Shown here in pieces: positions 47,220 through 55,884 of a stretch of 64,000 bases of DNA (position 1 is the stretch's first letter; each line of letters opens with the position of its first letter). The notes beneath the pieces were generated by a model. The model worked only from the letters and a program-made list of their open reading frames with translations, made no database searches and was not told where the DNA came from. The DNA is from Pseudomonadota bacterium (GTDB lineage Bacteria; Myxococcota_A; Polyangia; GCA-2747355): contig JADJTL010000002.1 in assembly GCA_016711215.1 (NCBI GenBank), positions 682,001 to 746,000 of the forward strand, in the 5' to 3' direction. Both the position numbers and the translations under genes were made by a program.

Positions 47220-48500
47220 CTAGCGCTGAGCGCGATCGTCGTGGAGGCGCCGCTCGGCCGCTCGGGCGTGCGCCTCGAGACCCTCCAGGCGTGCCAGCGC
47301 CACGGCGTCGGCGACCACCGCGTCCCCGCCCTCGTCGTCGAGGCGGAGCCAGGTGCGCGTGCGCAGGAAGGTCAGCACCGAGAGCCCCCCAGTCGTGCGC
47401 GCTGTGCCACCCGTGGGCAAGACGTGGTTGGGACCGGCACCGTAGTCGCCGAGAACCTCTGCCGCGCGTGTGCCGATGAACAACGCGCCATAGTGTCGGA
47501 GTCGCCCTGCCACGGCCGGCGCATCCTCGAGGTGGAGCTGGAGGTGCTCAGGCGCCAGCCGATCGCAGACCGCGACGCCGGCGGAGAGATCATCGACGAG
47601 CACGGCGAAGCCATGGGCGAGCGCGACGCGCGCGGTCGGCGCCGTGGGCAAGGTGGCGAGCTGCGCTTCGAGCTCGCCGCGGACCGCGTCGATCAGCGCC
47701 GCCTCGGTGGTCACCAGGACCGGCAGCGCGTCGTCGTCGTGCTCGGCCTGGGCCAGCAGGTCCGCCGCGATCAGCGCCGGATCCCCCGTCGCGTCGGCCA
47801 ACACCACCAGCTCCGACGGACCGGCGAGCATGTCGATCGCCACCCGTCCGGCGATCAGCTCCTTGGCTGCCGTGACCCAGCGATTGCCTGGGCCGACGAC
47901 GGCCTCACAGGCCGGCACTGGGCCGGCCCCGTAGGCCAGCGCGGCGATCGCCTGCGCACCGCCCGCCGCCAGTAGCGCATCGGCGCCGGCGACGGCCGCG
48001 GCGGCGAGCGTCACGGTGGCTGGCCGCGGGGAGGCGACCCAAACCGATGCGACGCCGGCGCTGCGTGCGGTCACGGCTGTCATCAGCACTGACGACGGCA
48101 GCGGAAAGCGGCCCCCCGGCGCGTAGCAGCCGGCGCTAGCGAGGGGCGTGACGTGATGCCCGGCCGCGCCCCCCGGCAGCGCGGTCGTCAGCGGTAGCAG
48201 GCAAGCGCGCTGCTGCTCGGCGAAGGCGCGGATGCGCGCGGCGGTGCGTTCGAGCAGCCCACGCGCGGCCGGCGCGAGGCCGTGAAGCGCCGCCTCCAGC
48301 GCGGCCCGCGGGATCACCAGCGCTTCGTCAGGGCGCAGGTCACCGAGGCGTTCGGCGTGCTCGCGCAGCGCCGGCAGCCCGCGCTGGCGTACATCGTCGA
48401 CGATGCGGGCTGCGGCGGCGCGGGTGGCAGCGTCGACGGCGTCGCGCCCGAGCGCCGGCAGCTGCTCGGGCGTGAGGGTACGCAGCAGCGTGGTGGTCAT
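47220..48500 (-). CDS. hisD: Histidinol dehydrogenase
   Basis: 426-residue zinc enzyme for the last two oxidations of histidine synthesis. Visible family segments include 'PLASAGCYAPGGRFPLPSSV', 'GAQAIAALAYG', 'VGPGNRWVTAAKELIAGRV', 'MLAGPSELVVLAD' and 'APEHLQLHL'. These carry the zinc ligands (Gln, His, Asp) and the catalytic Glu-His pair. It is the last gene of the his operon and overlaps the hisA/I/E stop by ATGA. Confidence 0.96.
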   Translation of the reverse strand: MTTTLLRTLTPEQLPALGRDAVDAATRAAAARIVDDVRQRGLPALREHAERLGDLRPDEALVIPRAALEAALHGLAPAARGLLERTAARIRAFAEQQRACLLPLTTALPGGAAGHHVTPLASAGCYAPGGRFPLPSSVLMTAVTARSAGVASVWVASPRPATVTLAAAAVAGADALLAAGGAQAIAALAYGAGPVPACEAVVGPGNRWVTAAKELIAGRVAIDMLAGPSELVVLADATGDPALIAADLLAQAEHDDDALPVLVTTEAALIDAVRGELEAQLATLPTAPTARVALAHGFAVLVDDLSAGVAVCDRLAPEHLQLHLEDAPAVAGRLRHYGALFIGTRAAEVLGDYGAGPNHVLPTGGTARTTGGLSVLTFLRTRTWLRLDDEGGDAVVADAVALARLEGLEAHARAAERRLHDDRAQR

Positions 48501-49783
48501 CGGGTCGGCGCCTCGTCCGCCGCTGGTTTGGCGTCCCCCGGCCGACGGCTCAGGCGTAGCGCGCGGCGATCGAGCTCGCGCTCGACCTGCTCCAGCGGCA
48601 CCCCCGCGCGGGCGAGCGCCACCAGCGCGAAGTAGATTACGTCGGCAGCCTCGGCCGCGACCTGCGCCGGTTCGCGGGCGGCAGCCAGCTCGGCGGCTTC
48701 CTCGAGCAGCTTGGCGCGGAGCAGCGTCGGATCGTCGAGCAAGCGCCGCGTATAGGAGCCGGCCGGTGCGTCAGCCTGACGTGCCGCCAGCCGGCGCGCC
48801 AGCTCGCCCACGCCCCCGCTCGGTCCCCAGCAGGTTCGGGTCGCGTTATGGCAGAAGCCAGCCCCCTGCTGGCGCACGACGAAGCGCAGCGCGTCACGGT
48901 CGCAGTCGATATCGATGCGCAGCAGCTCCTGCGTCGCACCCGAGGTCTGGCCTTTGTTCCAGAGCCCGCGTTGACGGGAGTGGTAGACGCCGCTGCGCGT
49001 GCTGGCGGCCGCGCGGACGCTCTCGGCGCTGGAATACGTCAGCCCCAAGGCCTCGCCGCGCTCGTCGACGACGACGGTCGGCCAAAGCCCGTCGCTGCGC
49101 TCCGAACGGAGCGGCGCCGTGATCGCGTCGGCGAGCTCGAGCTGTCCCTTGTAGAGGGCCATGCCGACCTGGGCATCGGCACCCAGCTGGTCGATCGTGG
49201 CGAGCTCTTTCGCCGTCGTCACCCCACCGGCTACCGTGACACGTACGTCGAGCCCGCGCACCGCCGCGAGCACCTGCTCGACGCGCGCGAGGTCGATGCC
49301 CTGCATGCGCCCTTCGCTCTCGACGAAGGTGACGAGGAAGCCGCCGACCCAGGGCGCCAGCTCGGCGATGCGCTCGATCACGCTGCGGCCGGTGCGCTTG
49401 CGCCAGCCCTCGACCACGACCTCGCCGTCGATCGAGTCGAGCGCGGCGATGACGCGTTCGCGGGGCAGCTCGCGCAGCAGCTCGGGCACGGCCGCCGTGC
49501 CGAGGATGACCTTGACCGCCCCAGCATTGAGCCAGCGGCGCGCCGTGGCCAGATCACGAATACCGCCGCCGACGCGGCAGGCCGCCAGCGGCAGCAGCTG
49601 CAGCACCAGCGCCTCGTTCGAGCCGCGGCCGAGGGCGGCGTCGAGATCGATCACGGCGATCTCCCCCGCCAGGCGGAAGCGCTCGGCGAGCGGTTGCGGG
49701 TCGCCGGCGTCGAGCGCCTTCTCGCGCCCGCCGACGAGCTGCACAGTCTGGCCATCCATCAGATCGATCGAAGGAATGATCAC
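48497..49783 (-). CDS. hisAIE: Trifunctional HisA-HisI-HisE fusion
   Basis: 428 residues from a GTG overlapping the hisF stop. Residues ~1-230 are HisA (ProFAR isomerase): 'MIIPSIDLMDGQTVQLVGG', 'RVGGGIRDLATARRWLNAGA' and 'VTVAGGVTTAKELATIDQLG'. Residues ~235-325 are HisI (PRA-CH): 'VYHSRQRGLWNKGQTSG', the metal motif 'DIDCDRDALRF' and 'GFCHNATRTCW'. Residues ~330-420 are HisE (PRA-PH): 'LLEEAAELAAA' and 'EAADVIYFALVALA' with the MazG-type acidic residues. HisI and HisE are often fused, but a fusion to HisA as well is unusual. No separate hisI, hisE or hisA is in the operon. Confidence 0.92.
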   Translation of the reverse strand: MIIPSIDLMDGQTVQLVGGREKALDAGDPQPLAERFRLAGEIAVIDLDAALGRGSNEALVLQLLPLAACRVGGGIRDLATARRWLNAGAVKVILGTAAVPELLRELPRERVIAALDSIDGEVVVEGWRKRTGRSVIERIAELAPWVGGFLVTFVESEGRMQGIDLARVEQVLAAVRGLDVRVTVAGGVTTAKELATIDQLGADAQVGMALYKGQLELADAITAPLRSERSDGLWPTVVVDERGEALGLTYSSAESVRAAASTRSGVYHSRQRGLWNKGQTSGATQELLRIDIDCDRDALRFVVRQQGAGFCHNATRTCWGPSGGVGELARRLAARQADAPAGSYTRRLLDDPTLLRAKLLEEAAELAAAREPAQVAAEAADVIYFALVALARAGVPLEQVERELDRRALRLSRRPGDAKPAADEAPTR

Positions 49784-50547
49784 TGCCGCACCGCAATTCC
49801 TTGGGCCGCCAGCTCGCGCTTGAGCTGGGCCGGCGTGGTGTCGCCGTAGTGAAAGATCGAGGCGGCGAGCACGGCATCGGCGCCGGCCCGCAAGGCGCTC
49901 AGTAGGTGCGCCGGCGTATCGGCGCCGCCCGAGGCGATCACCGGGACGTTGACCGCGCTGGCGATCGCCGCGATCAGCGCGTCGTCATAGCCCGCCCTCG
50001 TGCCATCGCGGTCCCAGCTCGTCAGCAGGATCTCGCCCGCGCCGCGCTCGACGGCCTCGCGCGCCCAGGCGACGGCATCGCGGCCCGTGCGGCGCTGGCC
50101 GGAGAGCACGACGACCTCCCAGCCCGCGCCCGGATTCTGCGGGTCACGATAGGCTGCGTCGATTGCCAAGACCGTGCACTGCGCGCCGTAGCGCGTAGCG
50201 ATCTGCGTCAGGACGGCCGGCTGATCGACGGCCGCCGTGTTGACGCCGACCTTGTCGGCGCCCGCTTCGAGCAAGGTGCCGGCGTTGTCGGCGTTGCGCA
50301 CGCCGCCGCCAACGGTGAGCGGGATCGAGAGCTGCGCGCGGACGCGGCGCACCGTCTCGGCCTGCGTCGCGCGCCCCTCGGGTGTGGCGGAGACATCGAG
50401 CACGACGATCTCGTCGGCGCCCTGTTGCTCGTAGGCGGCAGCCTGCATCGCCGGATCGCCGGCGTCGCGGAGCCCTTGAAAGCGCACGCCCTTGACGACA
50501 CGCCCGTCGCGCACGTCGAGGCAGGGGATGATGCGGACTGTCAGCAC
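49780..50547 (-). CDS. hisF: Imidazole glycerol phosphate synthase, cyclase subunit
   Basis: 255-residue TIM barrel that closes the imidazole ring with ammonia from HisH. Starts at a GTG. Both phosphate sites and catalytic Asp residues are visible: 'IIPCLDVRDGRVVKGVRF', 'VLDVSATPEGRATQAE', 'TVGGGVRNADNAGTLLEAGA', 'LLTSWDRDGTRAGYD' and 'VPVIASGGADTPAHLL'. 27 bp downstream of hisH and overlapping hisA/I/E by GTGA. Confidence 0.97.
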   Translation of the reverse strand: MLTVRIIPCLDVRDGRVVKGVRFQGLRDAGDPAMQAAAYEQQGADEIVVLDVSATPEGRATQAETVRRVRAQLSIPLTVGGGVRNADNAGTLLEAGADKVGVNTAAVDQPAVLTQIATRYGAQCTVLAIDAAYRDPQNPGAGWEVVVLSGQRRTGRDAVAWAREAVERGAGEILLTSWDRDGTRAGYDDALIAAIASAVNVPVIASGGADTPAHLLSALRAGADAVLAASIFHYGDTTPAQLKRELAAQGIAVRQ

Positions 50548-50574
50548 GGCGTGCTCCTGCGTCGTTGCTTGGCC

Positions 50575-51216
50575 TCAGCGCGTCGCGCTGGCCCGCGCGA
50601 GCCAGCGCCCGAGCAACGCCGCGCCCCAGGGTCCGGAGAGCTCGGGGTGGAACTGACAGGCGAGCACGGCCCCGCGCTCGAGCGCCGCCACGAAGGGGCC
50701 GCCGTGTTCGCTGCGCGCCCAGGCCCAGCCCGGGGGTGCGCTGTCGAGCCGGTAGGAGTTGGCAAAATAGGCGAAGCCGCGCTCGAGCAGGCCGTCCTCG
50801 GCCTGCGGCAGGACCTCGTTCCAGCCGAGCTGCGGCACGCGCACGGGCTGTGGGCCCTGCGCCGCCGGCGAGAAGCGCCGCACCGTGCTGGGCAAGACGC
50901 CGAGACCGGCGACGCCGGGGCTCTCCTCGCTGCCCTCGCAGAGCAGCTGCAGGCCCAGACAGACGGCCAGCGTGGGCTGCCCGGCGGCGACGCGCTCACG
51001 CAGCACGCCCTCGAGCTTGGCCTCGCGCAGCCGCTCCATGCCCGCGCCGAAGGCGCCGACGCCCGGCAACACCACGGCCCTCGCCTCGGCGACTGCCCGT
51101 GGGTCCTCGGTCAGGGTGGGCTCGGCCCCAAGACGGCGCAGCCCCGCCAGCACCGAGGCGATGTTGGCCACGCCCGTGCGAACAACCTGAACGACCAGAG
51201 GAGCGTCGGGGACCAT
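50575..51216 (-). CDS. hisH: Imidazole glycerol phosphate synthase, glutaminase subunit
   Basis: 213-residue class I glutamine amidotransferase. The start at 51216 overlaps the hisB stop (TGATG). The oxyanion strand 'VVLPGVGAFGAGMERL', nucleophile Cys in 'LAVCLGLQLLCEGSEES' and catalytic His-x-Glu in 'LACQFHPELSGPWG' are all present. It supplies ammonia to HisF. Confidence 0.96.
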   Translation of the reverse strand: MVPDAPLVVQVVRTGVANIASVLAGLRRLGAEPTLTEDPRAVAEARAVVLPGVGAFGAGMERLREAKLEGVLRERVAAGQPTLAVCLGLQLLCEGSEESPGVAGLGVLPSTVRRFSPAAQGPQPVRVPQLGWNEVLPQAEDGLLERGFAYFANSYRLDSAPPGWAWARSEHGGPFVAALERGAVLACQFHPELSGPWGAALLGRWLARASATR

Positions 51217-51836
51217 CAGAGCACTCCCTTGGTGCTGGGCACGGCCTGCCCGCCGCCCGCGCTGCGGGCCACGGCTTGGCGCAGCGCCAGCGCCGTCGCC
51301 TTGAAGGCCGCCTCTGCGCGGTGGTGGTCGTTGGCGCCGCGCAGCACGTCGACGTGCAGCGTCGCGCGTGCCGCCACCGCCAGGGAGCTGAGCACGTGGC
51401 CGATGTTCTCGCAGGCCAGTCCGCCGAGCACGCCGCGCTCGAGCCCGAGGGAGATGGCCGCGAAGGGGCGCCCGGAGAGGTCGACGACCGCCCGGGCCAG
51501 CGCCTCGTCGAGGGGCGCGTAGGCCGAGCCGAAACGCACGATCCCGCGCCGCTCGCCGAGCGCCTGATCGAGCGCGCTGCCGAGGGTCAAGGCGCAGTCC
51601 TCGGCGCTGTGGTGATCGTCGACCTGAAGATCGCCAGCGCAGCGCAGCTCGAGGTCGAAGCCGGCGTGCTTGGTCAGCGCGCTGAGCAGGTGGTCGAGAA
51701 AGCCGATGCCGGTAGCCACCTCGCTCGCGCCCCGACCGTCGAGCACCAGCGTGGCCGTGATCGCGGTCTCGCCGGTCCGGCGCGAGACGCTGGCGCGGCG
51801 TGGTCCGGAGGCGGGGCTGGGCTTCGTGAAGAGCAT
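51216..51836 (-). CDS. hisB: Imidazoleglycerol-phosphate dehydratase (monofunctional)
   Basis: 206 residues containing only the dehydratase domain; the HAD phosphatase domain of bifunctional enterobacterial HisB is absent. The two metal-binding motifs are 'DDHHSAEDCALTLG' and 'NDHHRAEAAFKATA', and 'GIGFLDHLLSALTKHAGFD' is typical. A separate HAD gene lies 81 bp upstream in the same operon. Confidence 0.96.
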   Translation of the reverse strand: MLFTKPSPASGPRRASVSRRTGETAITATLVLDGRGASEVATGIGFLDHLLSALTKHAGFDLELRCAGDLQVDDHHSAEDCALTLGSALDQALGERRGIVRFGSAYAPLDEALARAVVDLSGRPFAAISLGLERGVLGGLACENIGHVLSSLAVAARATLHVDVLRGANDHHRAEAAFKATALALRQAVARSAGGGQAVPSTKGVL

Positions 51837-51917
51837 CGGCGATCAGTCTCGTCAGCGGTCTCGTCGGCTGGCCCTCGGCTACGCTCGAGCACCAGCCGAC
51901 GGCGCTCAGACCATGCG

Positions 51918-52637
51918 TCAAAGAGGGGCCGTTTTCAAGGGCGGTGCCGCCGCGTCGAGGAGGCCCGCGAGCTCCTCGACGCGCTCGAGCAGGCAAAGCG
52001 CGCCAGCCTCACGCAGGGTGGCGTGGGCCAGCGCGACGTCATCGCCCGGCGCGGCGATGCCGAAGGGGAGGACGCCGGCCGCCAGCGCGGCGCGCACGTC
52101 GTCGGGGGTATCACCGATGAACCAGGCCGTGGTGGCCTCCAGCGCGCGCAGGGCCAGTCGCACCGGCGCGGGATCGGGCTTGGCCGGCGCATCCTCCATG
52201 CAGACCAAGGTGCGAAAGACGCCGGTGATGCCGTGCTGCGCGAGAAAGCGCTCTGTATCGCGGCGCGGCCGGCCGGTGACCAGTCCCAGCGGTAGGCGCG
52301 CGGCCAGCTGCTCGAGCCACGCTCGCGCGACCAGCAGCGTCTCGCTCTGGCGCAGCCCGGGCGCGTCGGCCGTGCCCTGGTAGAGCGCCTCGAAGCGTGC
52401 CGTGACCGCGGCCTGCGTGGCCTCGACCCCGGCCGCGCCGAGCAGGCGCCAGGTCAGCTCCCAGTCGTTGTTGGCGTGACCGGCGGCCTTTGCCGCCCTG
52501 ACCTGCTCGGCGCTGATCGTGATTCCGTAGGTCGCGCCAGTGTCGAGGATCGCGCGCCGGTAGGAGCGCGAGACGTCGGCCAGCACGCCGTCGAGATCGA
52601 AGAGCAGCACGGCCGGCAGCGGGTAGGGCCCGGCCAT
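51918..52637 (-). CDS. HAD-superfamily phosphatase in the his operon (candidate histidinol-phosphatase)
   Basis: 239 residues of HAD subfamily IA. Motif I 'LFDLDGVLADVSRSY', motif II 'LVTGRPRRDTERFL', motif III Lys in 'APAKPDPAPV' and motif IV 'WFIGDTPDDVRAAL' are intact. Its start overlaps the hisG stop (TGATG). Because HisB here lacks a phosphatase domain and no hisN or PHP-type hisK is visible, this enzyme could perform the histidinol-phosphate step. That assignment rests on position only; the sequence alone gives a generic HAD phosphatase. Confidence 0.82.
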   Translation of the reverse strand: MAGPYPLPAVLLFDLDGVLADVSRSYRRAILDTGATYGITISAEQVRAAKAAGHANNDWELTWRLLGAAGVEATQAAVTARFEALYQGTADAPGLRQSETLLVARAWLEQLAARLPLGLVTGRPRRDTERFLAQHGITGVFRTLVCMEDAPAKPDPAPVRLALRALEATTAWFIGDTPDDVRAALAAGVLPFGIAAPGDDVALAHATLREAGALCLLERVEELAGLLDAAAPPLKTAPL

Positions 52638-53530
52638 CAGGGCACGATCTGCGCCAGCTGGGTGACGACGATGTCCGTGCCGCCGCGGGCCTTGATCTCG
52701 GGGATCAGCCGCGGCAGCTCGTCACGCGGCACGGCCGCCTTGACCGCATAGCCGGCCGCGCCGTGGAGCGGCGCGATCGTCGGTTCGCGCAGGCAAGGCA
52801 GCGTTGCGACGACGGCCTCCAGCGCCTCGGCCGTCACATTGACCTCGATCATCACGCGCCGCCGCGCCTCGAGCACCGAGCGCAGCAGCAGCACGAAGCG
52901 CTCGATCGCCGCCGCGCGCGGGGCGTCATCGAGCACGCGTGGATGCGCGTAGAGGCGCGTCGAGGAGCGCATCAGCTCGTCGCAGATCGTCAGCCCGTTC
53001 TCGCGCAGCGTCGACCCGGTGGCGCTGTTGTCGACGATGCAGTCGGCGTCATCGGGCGGAAAGACCTCGGTCGCGCCATAGGAGCGGACGAAGGTCGCGT
53101 CGAGCCCGCGGGCGGCGATCCAGCGCCGCGTCAGCCGCTCGTACTCCGAGGCGACGACGAGGCGCCGCGTCGGCAGCTCGCCCTCGACCAGCAGGGCGCG
53201 CGGTACAGCGGCGACGATGCCGACCGGATCGAGGCCGGTGTCGAGCAGCTCGACCAGCTCGGCCTCGAGCTCGGCGACCCAGTCGGCGCCGGCGAAGCCG
53301 AGATCGCGCGAGCCGAGGTGCAGCATCTCGACGATGTTCTGCGGCTTGAGCATCTTCGTCTCGAAGCCGGCCAGCGAGAGCGTCGGCCGATAGCTGCGCC
53401 CGCCCCCTCGCACATGCACGCCCGCCTCGCCCAGCAGGCGAAACACCCCCTCCTGCATGCTGCCCTTCGGCAACGCCAGTCGCAGCACGGCGCCGGTCTC
53501 GTCCTTTGGAGTCTGCTCGCTTCGTTCCAT
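52637..53530 (-). CDS. hisG: ATP phosphoribosyltransferase, long form
   Basis: First enzyme of histidine synthesis, 297 residues from 53530 (CGAGG seven bases upstream). The PRPP-binding region includes 'DADCIVDNSATGSTLRENGL', and the N-terminal 'LRLALPKGSMQEGVFRLLGE' is typical. The C-terminal ~75 residues ('VMIEVNVTAEALEAVV', 'APLHGAAGYAVKAAVPRDEL') form the ACT-like regulatory domain of the long form, so HisZ is not required and feedback by histidine is expected. Confidence 0.95.
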   Translation of the reverse strand: MERSEQTPKDETGAVLRLALPKGSMQEGVFRLLGEAGVHVRGGGRSYRPTLSLAGFETKMLKPQNIVEMLHLGSRDLGFAGADWVAELEAELVELLDTGLDPVGIVAAVPRALLVEGELPTRRLVVASEYERLTRRWIAARGLDATFVRSYGATEVFPPDDADCIVDNSATGSTLRENGLTICDELMRSSTRLYAHPRVLDDAPRAAAIERFVLLLRSVLEARRRVMIEVNVTAEALEAVVATLPCLREPTIAPLHGAAGYAVKAAVPRDELPRLIPEIKARGGTDIVVTQLAQIVP

Positions 53531-53632
53531 CACTGGCCTCGTCATCAAGTGCCCCGCGGCGCGGCACCCTAGCATATGCGGCGTCAGCACATGTGGCGTC
53601 GGGCGCAGCTCGGGCCGCTGGCGCGCGCCGGC

Positions 53633-54322
53633 TCAGTCAGTCGACGCCGCCGCGGCTGGCTTGCAGTCCAGCGAGACGATCAGCGGAAAGGGCACCCTCA
53701 TCCCGCGAGGCAGCGGTGGGAGCCACTGCTCGGCGGGATGAGCCCTCGGGCGCGAAGGGCCGCGCATCGGCCCGCGCAGCTCGGCGATCTTCTCCACATG
53801 ACCGACCGCACAGTCCTGGCCCCAGCTACGCAGCAGCGCCTGTAGCTCGGCGTAGGCAGCGGACGCCTGTAGCAGCTCGAGCACCAGCGCCGCGCTCGCC
53901 GCGCCGCGTCGCCCCTGCTGCACGTGGCGACGCCAACCCGGCGAGGCTAGCGCGGCCCGCGCGAGGCGATCGGCAGCCTCCGGATACATCGGCGCAGCCA
54001 CCGCGGCGACCCGCGGCGCGGCGCCCCCCCGCGCTCGCAGCAGCCGCTGCCAGAGCGCGTCGAGCCCGGCGCGGCGCGCGCTGAAGGGCAGCGGACAGCG
54101 CTCCTGCTCGACCTTGAGCCGAAGCGCCGGCTGCTCGGAGCGCTGCTCGACGCCGAGGAAGAGCTCGCAGCCCTCCCGCTCGGCCCAGAGGTAACGGGTC
54201 TGCAGCTCCCGCAGGCGAAAGGCCGGGGGCTCGCCAGCCACGAGGGGTCGCGGTGCGAAGAGCGCGACCCCTGCAACCAAGGACGCGAGCAAGGACAACC
54301 AGGGCGATGCGGGCTGCTTCAT
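53633..54322 (-). CDS. Secreted protein of unknown function
   Basis: 229 residues with a signal peptide ('LSLLASLVAGVALFAPRPLVA'). The mature part is helical and Arg/Ala-rich with a few Cys ('EGCELFLGVEQRSEQPALRL', 'ERCPLPFSARRAGLDALWQR', 'WGQDCAVGHVEKIAEL') and ends with the hydrophobic strand 'VPFPLIVSLDCKPA'. No family is recognised. It starts about 100 bp beyond the hisG start, so it could run into the his operon, but it may be independent. Confidence 0.6.
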   Translation of the reverse strand: MKQPASPWLSLLASLVAGVALFAPRPLVAGEPPAFRLRELQTRYLWAEREGCELFLGVEQRSEQPALRLKVEQERCPLPFSARRAGLDALWQRLLRARGGAAPRVAAVAAPMYPEAADRLARAALASPGWRRHVQQGRRGAASAALVLELLQASAAYAELQALLRSWGQDCAVGHVEKIAELRGPMRGPSRPRAHPAEQWLPPLPRGMRVPFPLIVSLDCKPAAAASTD

Positions 54323-54497
54323 GAGTATCTCTCCGAAGACCCTCTAGCAGCGGCGGCAGCGCCTCGCAAGGCAGCCTGCCGCCGCGCTTGGGCGGCCTGC
54401 GAGCCGCTGCGGGCCAGCAGGCGCCTGTGCGTCCGCGCCAGCGTTGGGTCGCCGAGAGCGGTGGCCCCGGCCAGCAGGAGGCTGCTAGTGTCAGCGG

Positions 54498-55874
54498 GTG
54501 CAGCGGCGAGCGACGAGGACAGGGCGGCCGGCGAAAGAGGGCTCTCGCAGGCCGATCCGCGCCAAGCGCGCCTTGACCCAGGTCGGTGGCGCGGTGGCGC
54601 GCCGCGGGCAGCCCGGCTGGGCGCAGGCGCTCGAGCGCTGTCTGAGCGTGCGGCCCGCCGCGGGGCTGGAGCGCCTGACGCACGGCTTCCACACCTATCC
54701 GGCGCGGATGCATCCCGACACGGCGGCGAGCCTGGTGGCGCTGCTCGTGGCGCCGGGGCAGACGCTGCTCGACCCCTTCTGCGGCGGGGGGACGGTGCTG
54801 CTCGAGGCGCTCGCCGCGGGGCGGCAGGCGATCGGCCGCGACCTCAATCCCCTCGCCGTCCGCATCGCCGCGCTGCGCTGCCGCATCACCTCCGACACCG
54901 AGCGCCGCGCGCTGCGGGACAGCGCCTCGCGCATCGCCCTGCAGGCGCTGCGGCGCGCGCGGTTGGGGTCTGAACCGGCCGCGCTGCGGACGCCGCTGCT
55001 GCTCCCGCTCGCGGATGGCGCCAGCGCGACGCCCTCGTCCGTCTCCTCCGTGGCGCTGGCGCCCTGGCGCCTCGATCTGGCGGCGCTCTTTCCCCCGGTC
55101 GTGTTGCTCGAGCTGGCCTGGATCACCCACGGCGTCGCGCAGCTGGACGATGCCTTCGCGCGTGAGGCGCTCGCCCTCGTCGTCTCGTCGCTGCTGGTCA
55201 AGCTCTCGCATCGCGTCAGCGACACGGATGCCACCGTCGAGGAGCGGCGCGGCGTGACGGTCGGCACGGCGGCCCGCGCCTTTCGCGCCCGTGCGCAGGA
55301 GCTGTCGCTGCAGCTCAAGGGCCTCGCCGGCGCCTGGCGTGGGCTGGGCGGCGCGTCGGGCCTCCCGCGGGCCGGCGACCGCCCGCGCGTCGTCTCGGTC
55401 GGCGTCGACGACGCGCGCCGCCTCGCCAGCGTGGCCGATGGCAGTGTCGACGTGATTGTCACCTCGCCGCCCTACCCCAGCGTCTACGACTACGCCGACC
55501 AGCACGCCCTGCGCCTGCAGTGGCTCGGTCTCGACGCGGCGCCGCTCGCCCAGGGGGAGATCGGTGCGCGCCGCTCCTTCGTCGACGCGCGCGCCGGGCG
55601 CTCGAGCTGGTTGCGCGATGGTGAGGCCTGGGTGCGGGCGCTCGCCCGCGTCTTGCGTCCGGGAGGTCGCGCGGCCGTGCTGGGCGGCGACGGCGCGAGC
55701 GCGCTTGGCCCGATACCCTTCGATGGCGACCTCGCGGGTTGGGTCGCGACGGCCGGCCTCGTGATGCTGGCGAGCGCCTCGCAGGCGCGGCGCACCTTCG
55801 ATCCATCGAGTCGCCACGCCTTCCGCGGCGGCACGCGGCGCGAGCATCTCCTGCTCTTCGAGCGGCCCACATGA
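54498..55874 (+). CDS. DNA/RNA methyltransferase-like protein, split-motif class
   Basis: 458 residues, probably from the GTG at 54498. The SAM motif 'LLDPFCGGGTVLLEALAAG' comes near residue 95, followed by 'GRDLNPLAVRIAALRCR', while the catalytic motif 'VIVTSPPYPSVYDYADQH' is about 230 residues later near 325. The large helical segment between them and the SPPY motif resemble N4/N6 amino-methyltransferases. The N-terminal 'LTHGFHTYPARMHP' motif is shared with that group. There is no restriction gene nearby, so an orphan DNA methylase or an RNA methylase are both possible. Ten bases separate it from the next methyltransferase gene. Confidence 0.75.
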   Translation: MQRRATRTGRPAKEGSRRPIRAKRALTQVGGAVARRGQPGWAQALERCLSVRPAAGLERLTHGFHTYPARMHPDTAASLVALLVAPGQTLLDPFCGGGTVLLEALAAGRQAIGRDLNPLAVRIAALRCRITSDTERRALRDSASRIALQALRRARLGSEPAALRTPLLLPLADGASATPSSVSSVALAPWRLDLAALFPPVVLLELAWITHGVAQLDDAFAREALALVVSSLLVKLSHRVSDTDATVEERRGVTVGTAARAFRARAQELSLQLKGLAGAWRGLGGASGLPRAGDRPRVVSVGVDDARRLASVADGSVDVIVTSPPYPSVYDYADQHALRLQWLGLDAAPLAQGEIGARRSFVDARAGRSSWLRDGEAWVRALARVLRPGGRAAVLGGDGASALGPIPFDGDLAGWVATAGLVMLASASQARRTFDPSSRHAFRGGTRREHLLLFERPT

Positions 55875-55884
55875 AAGCGTTCCC

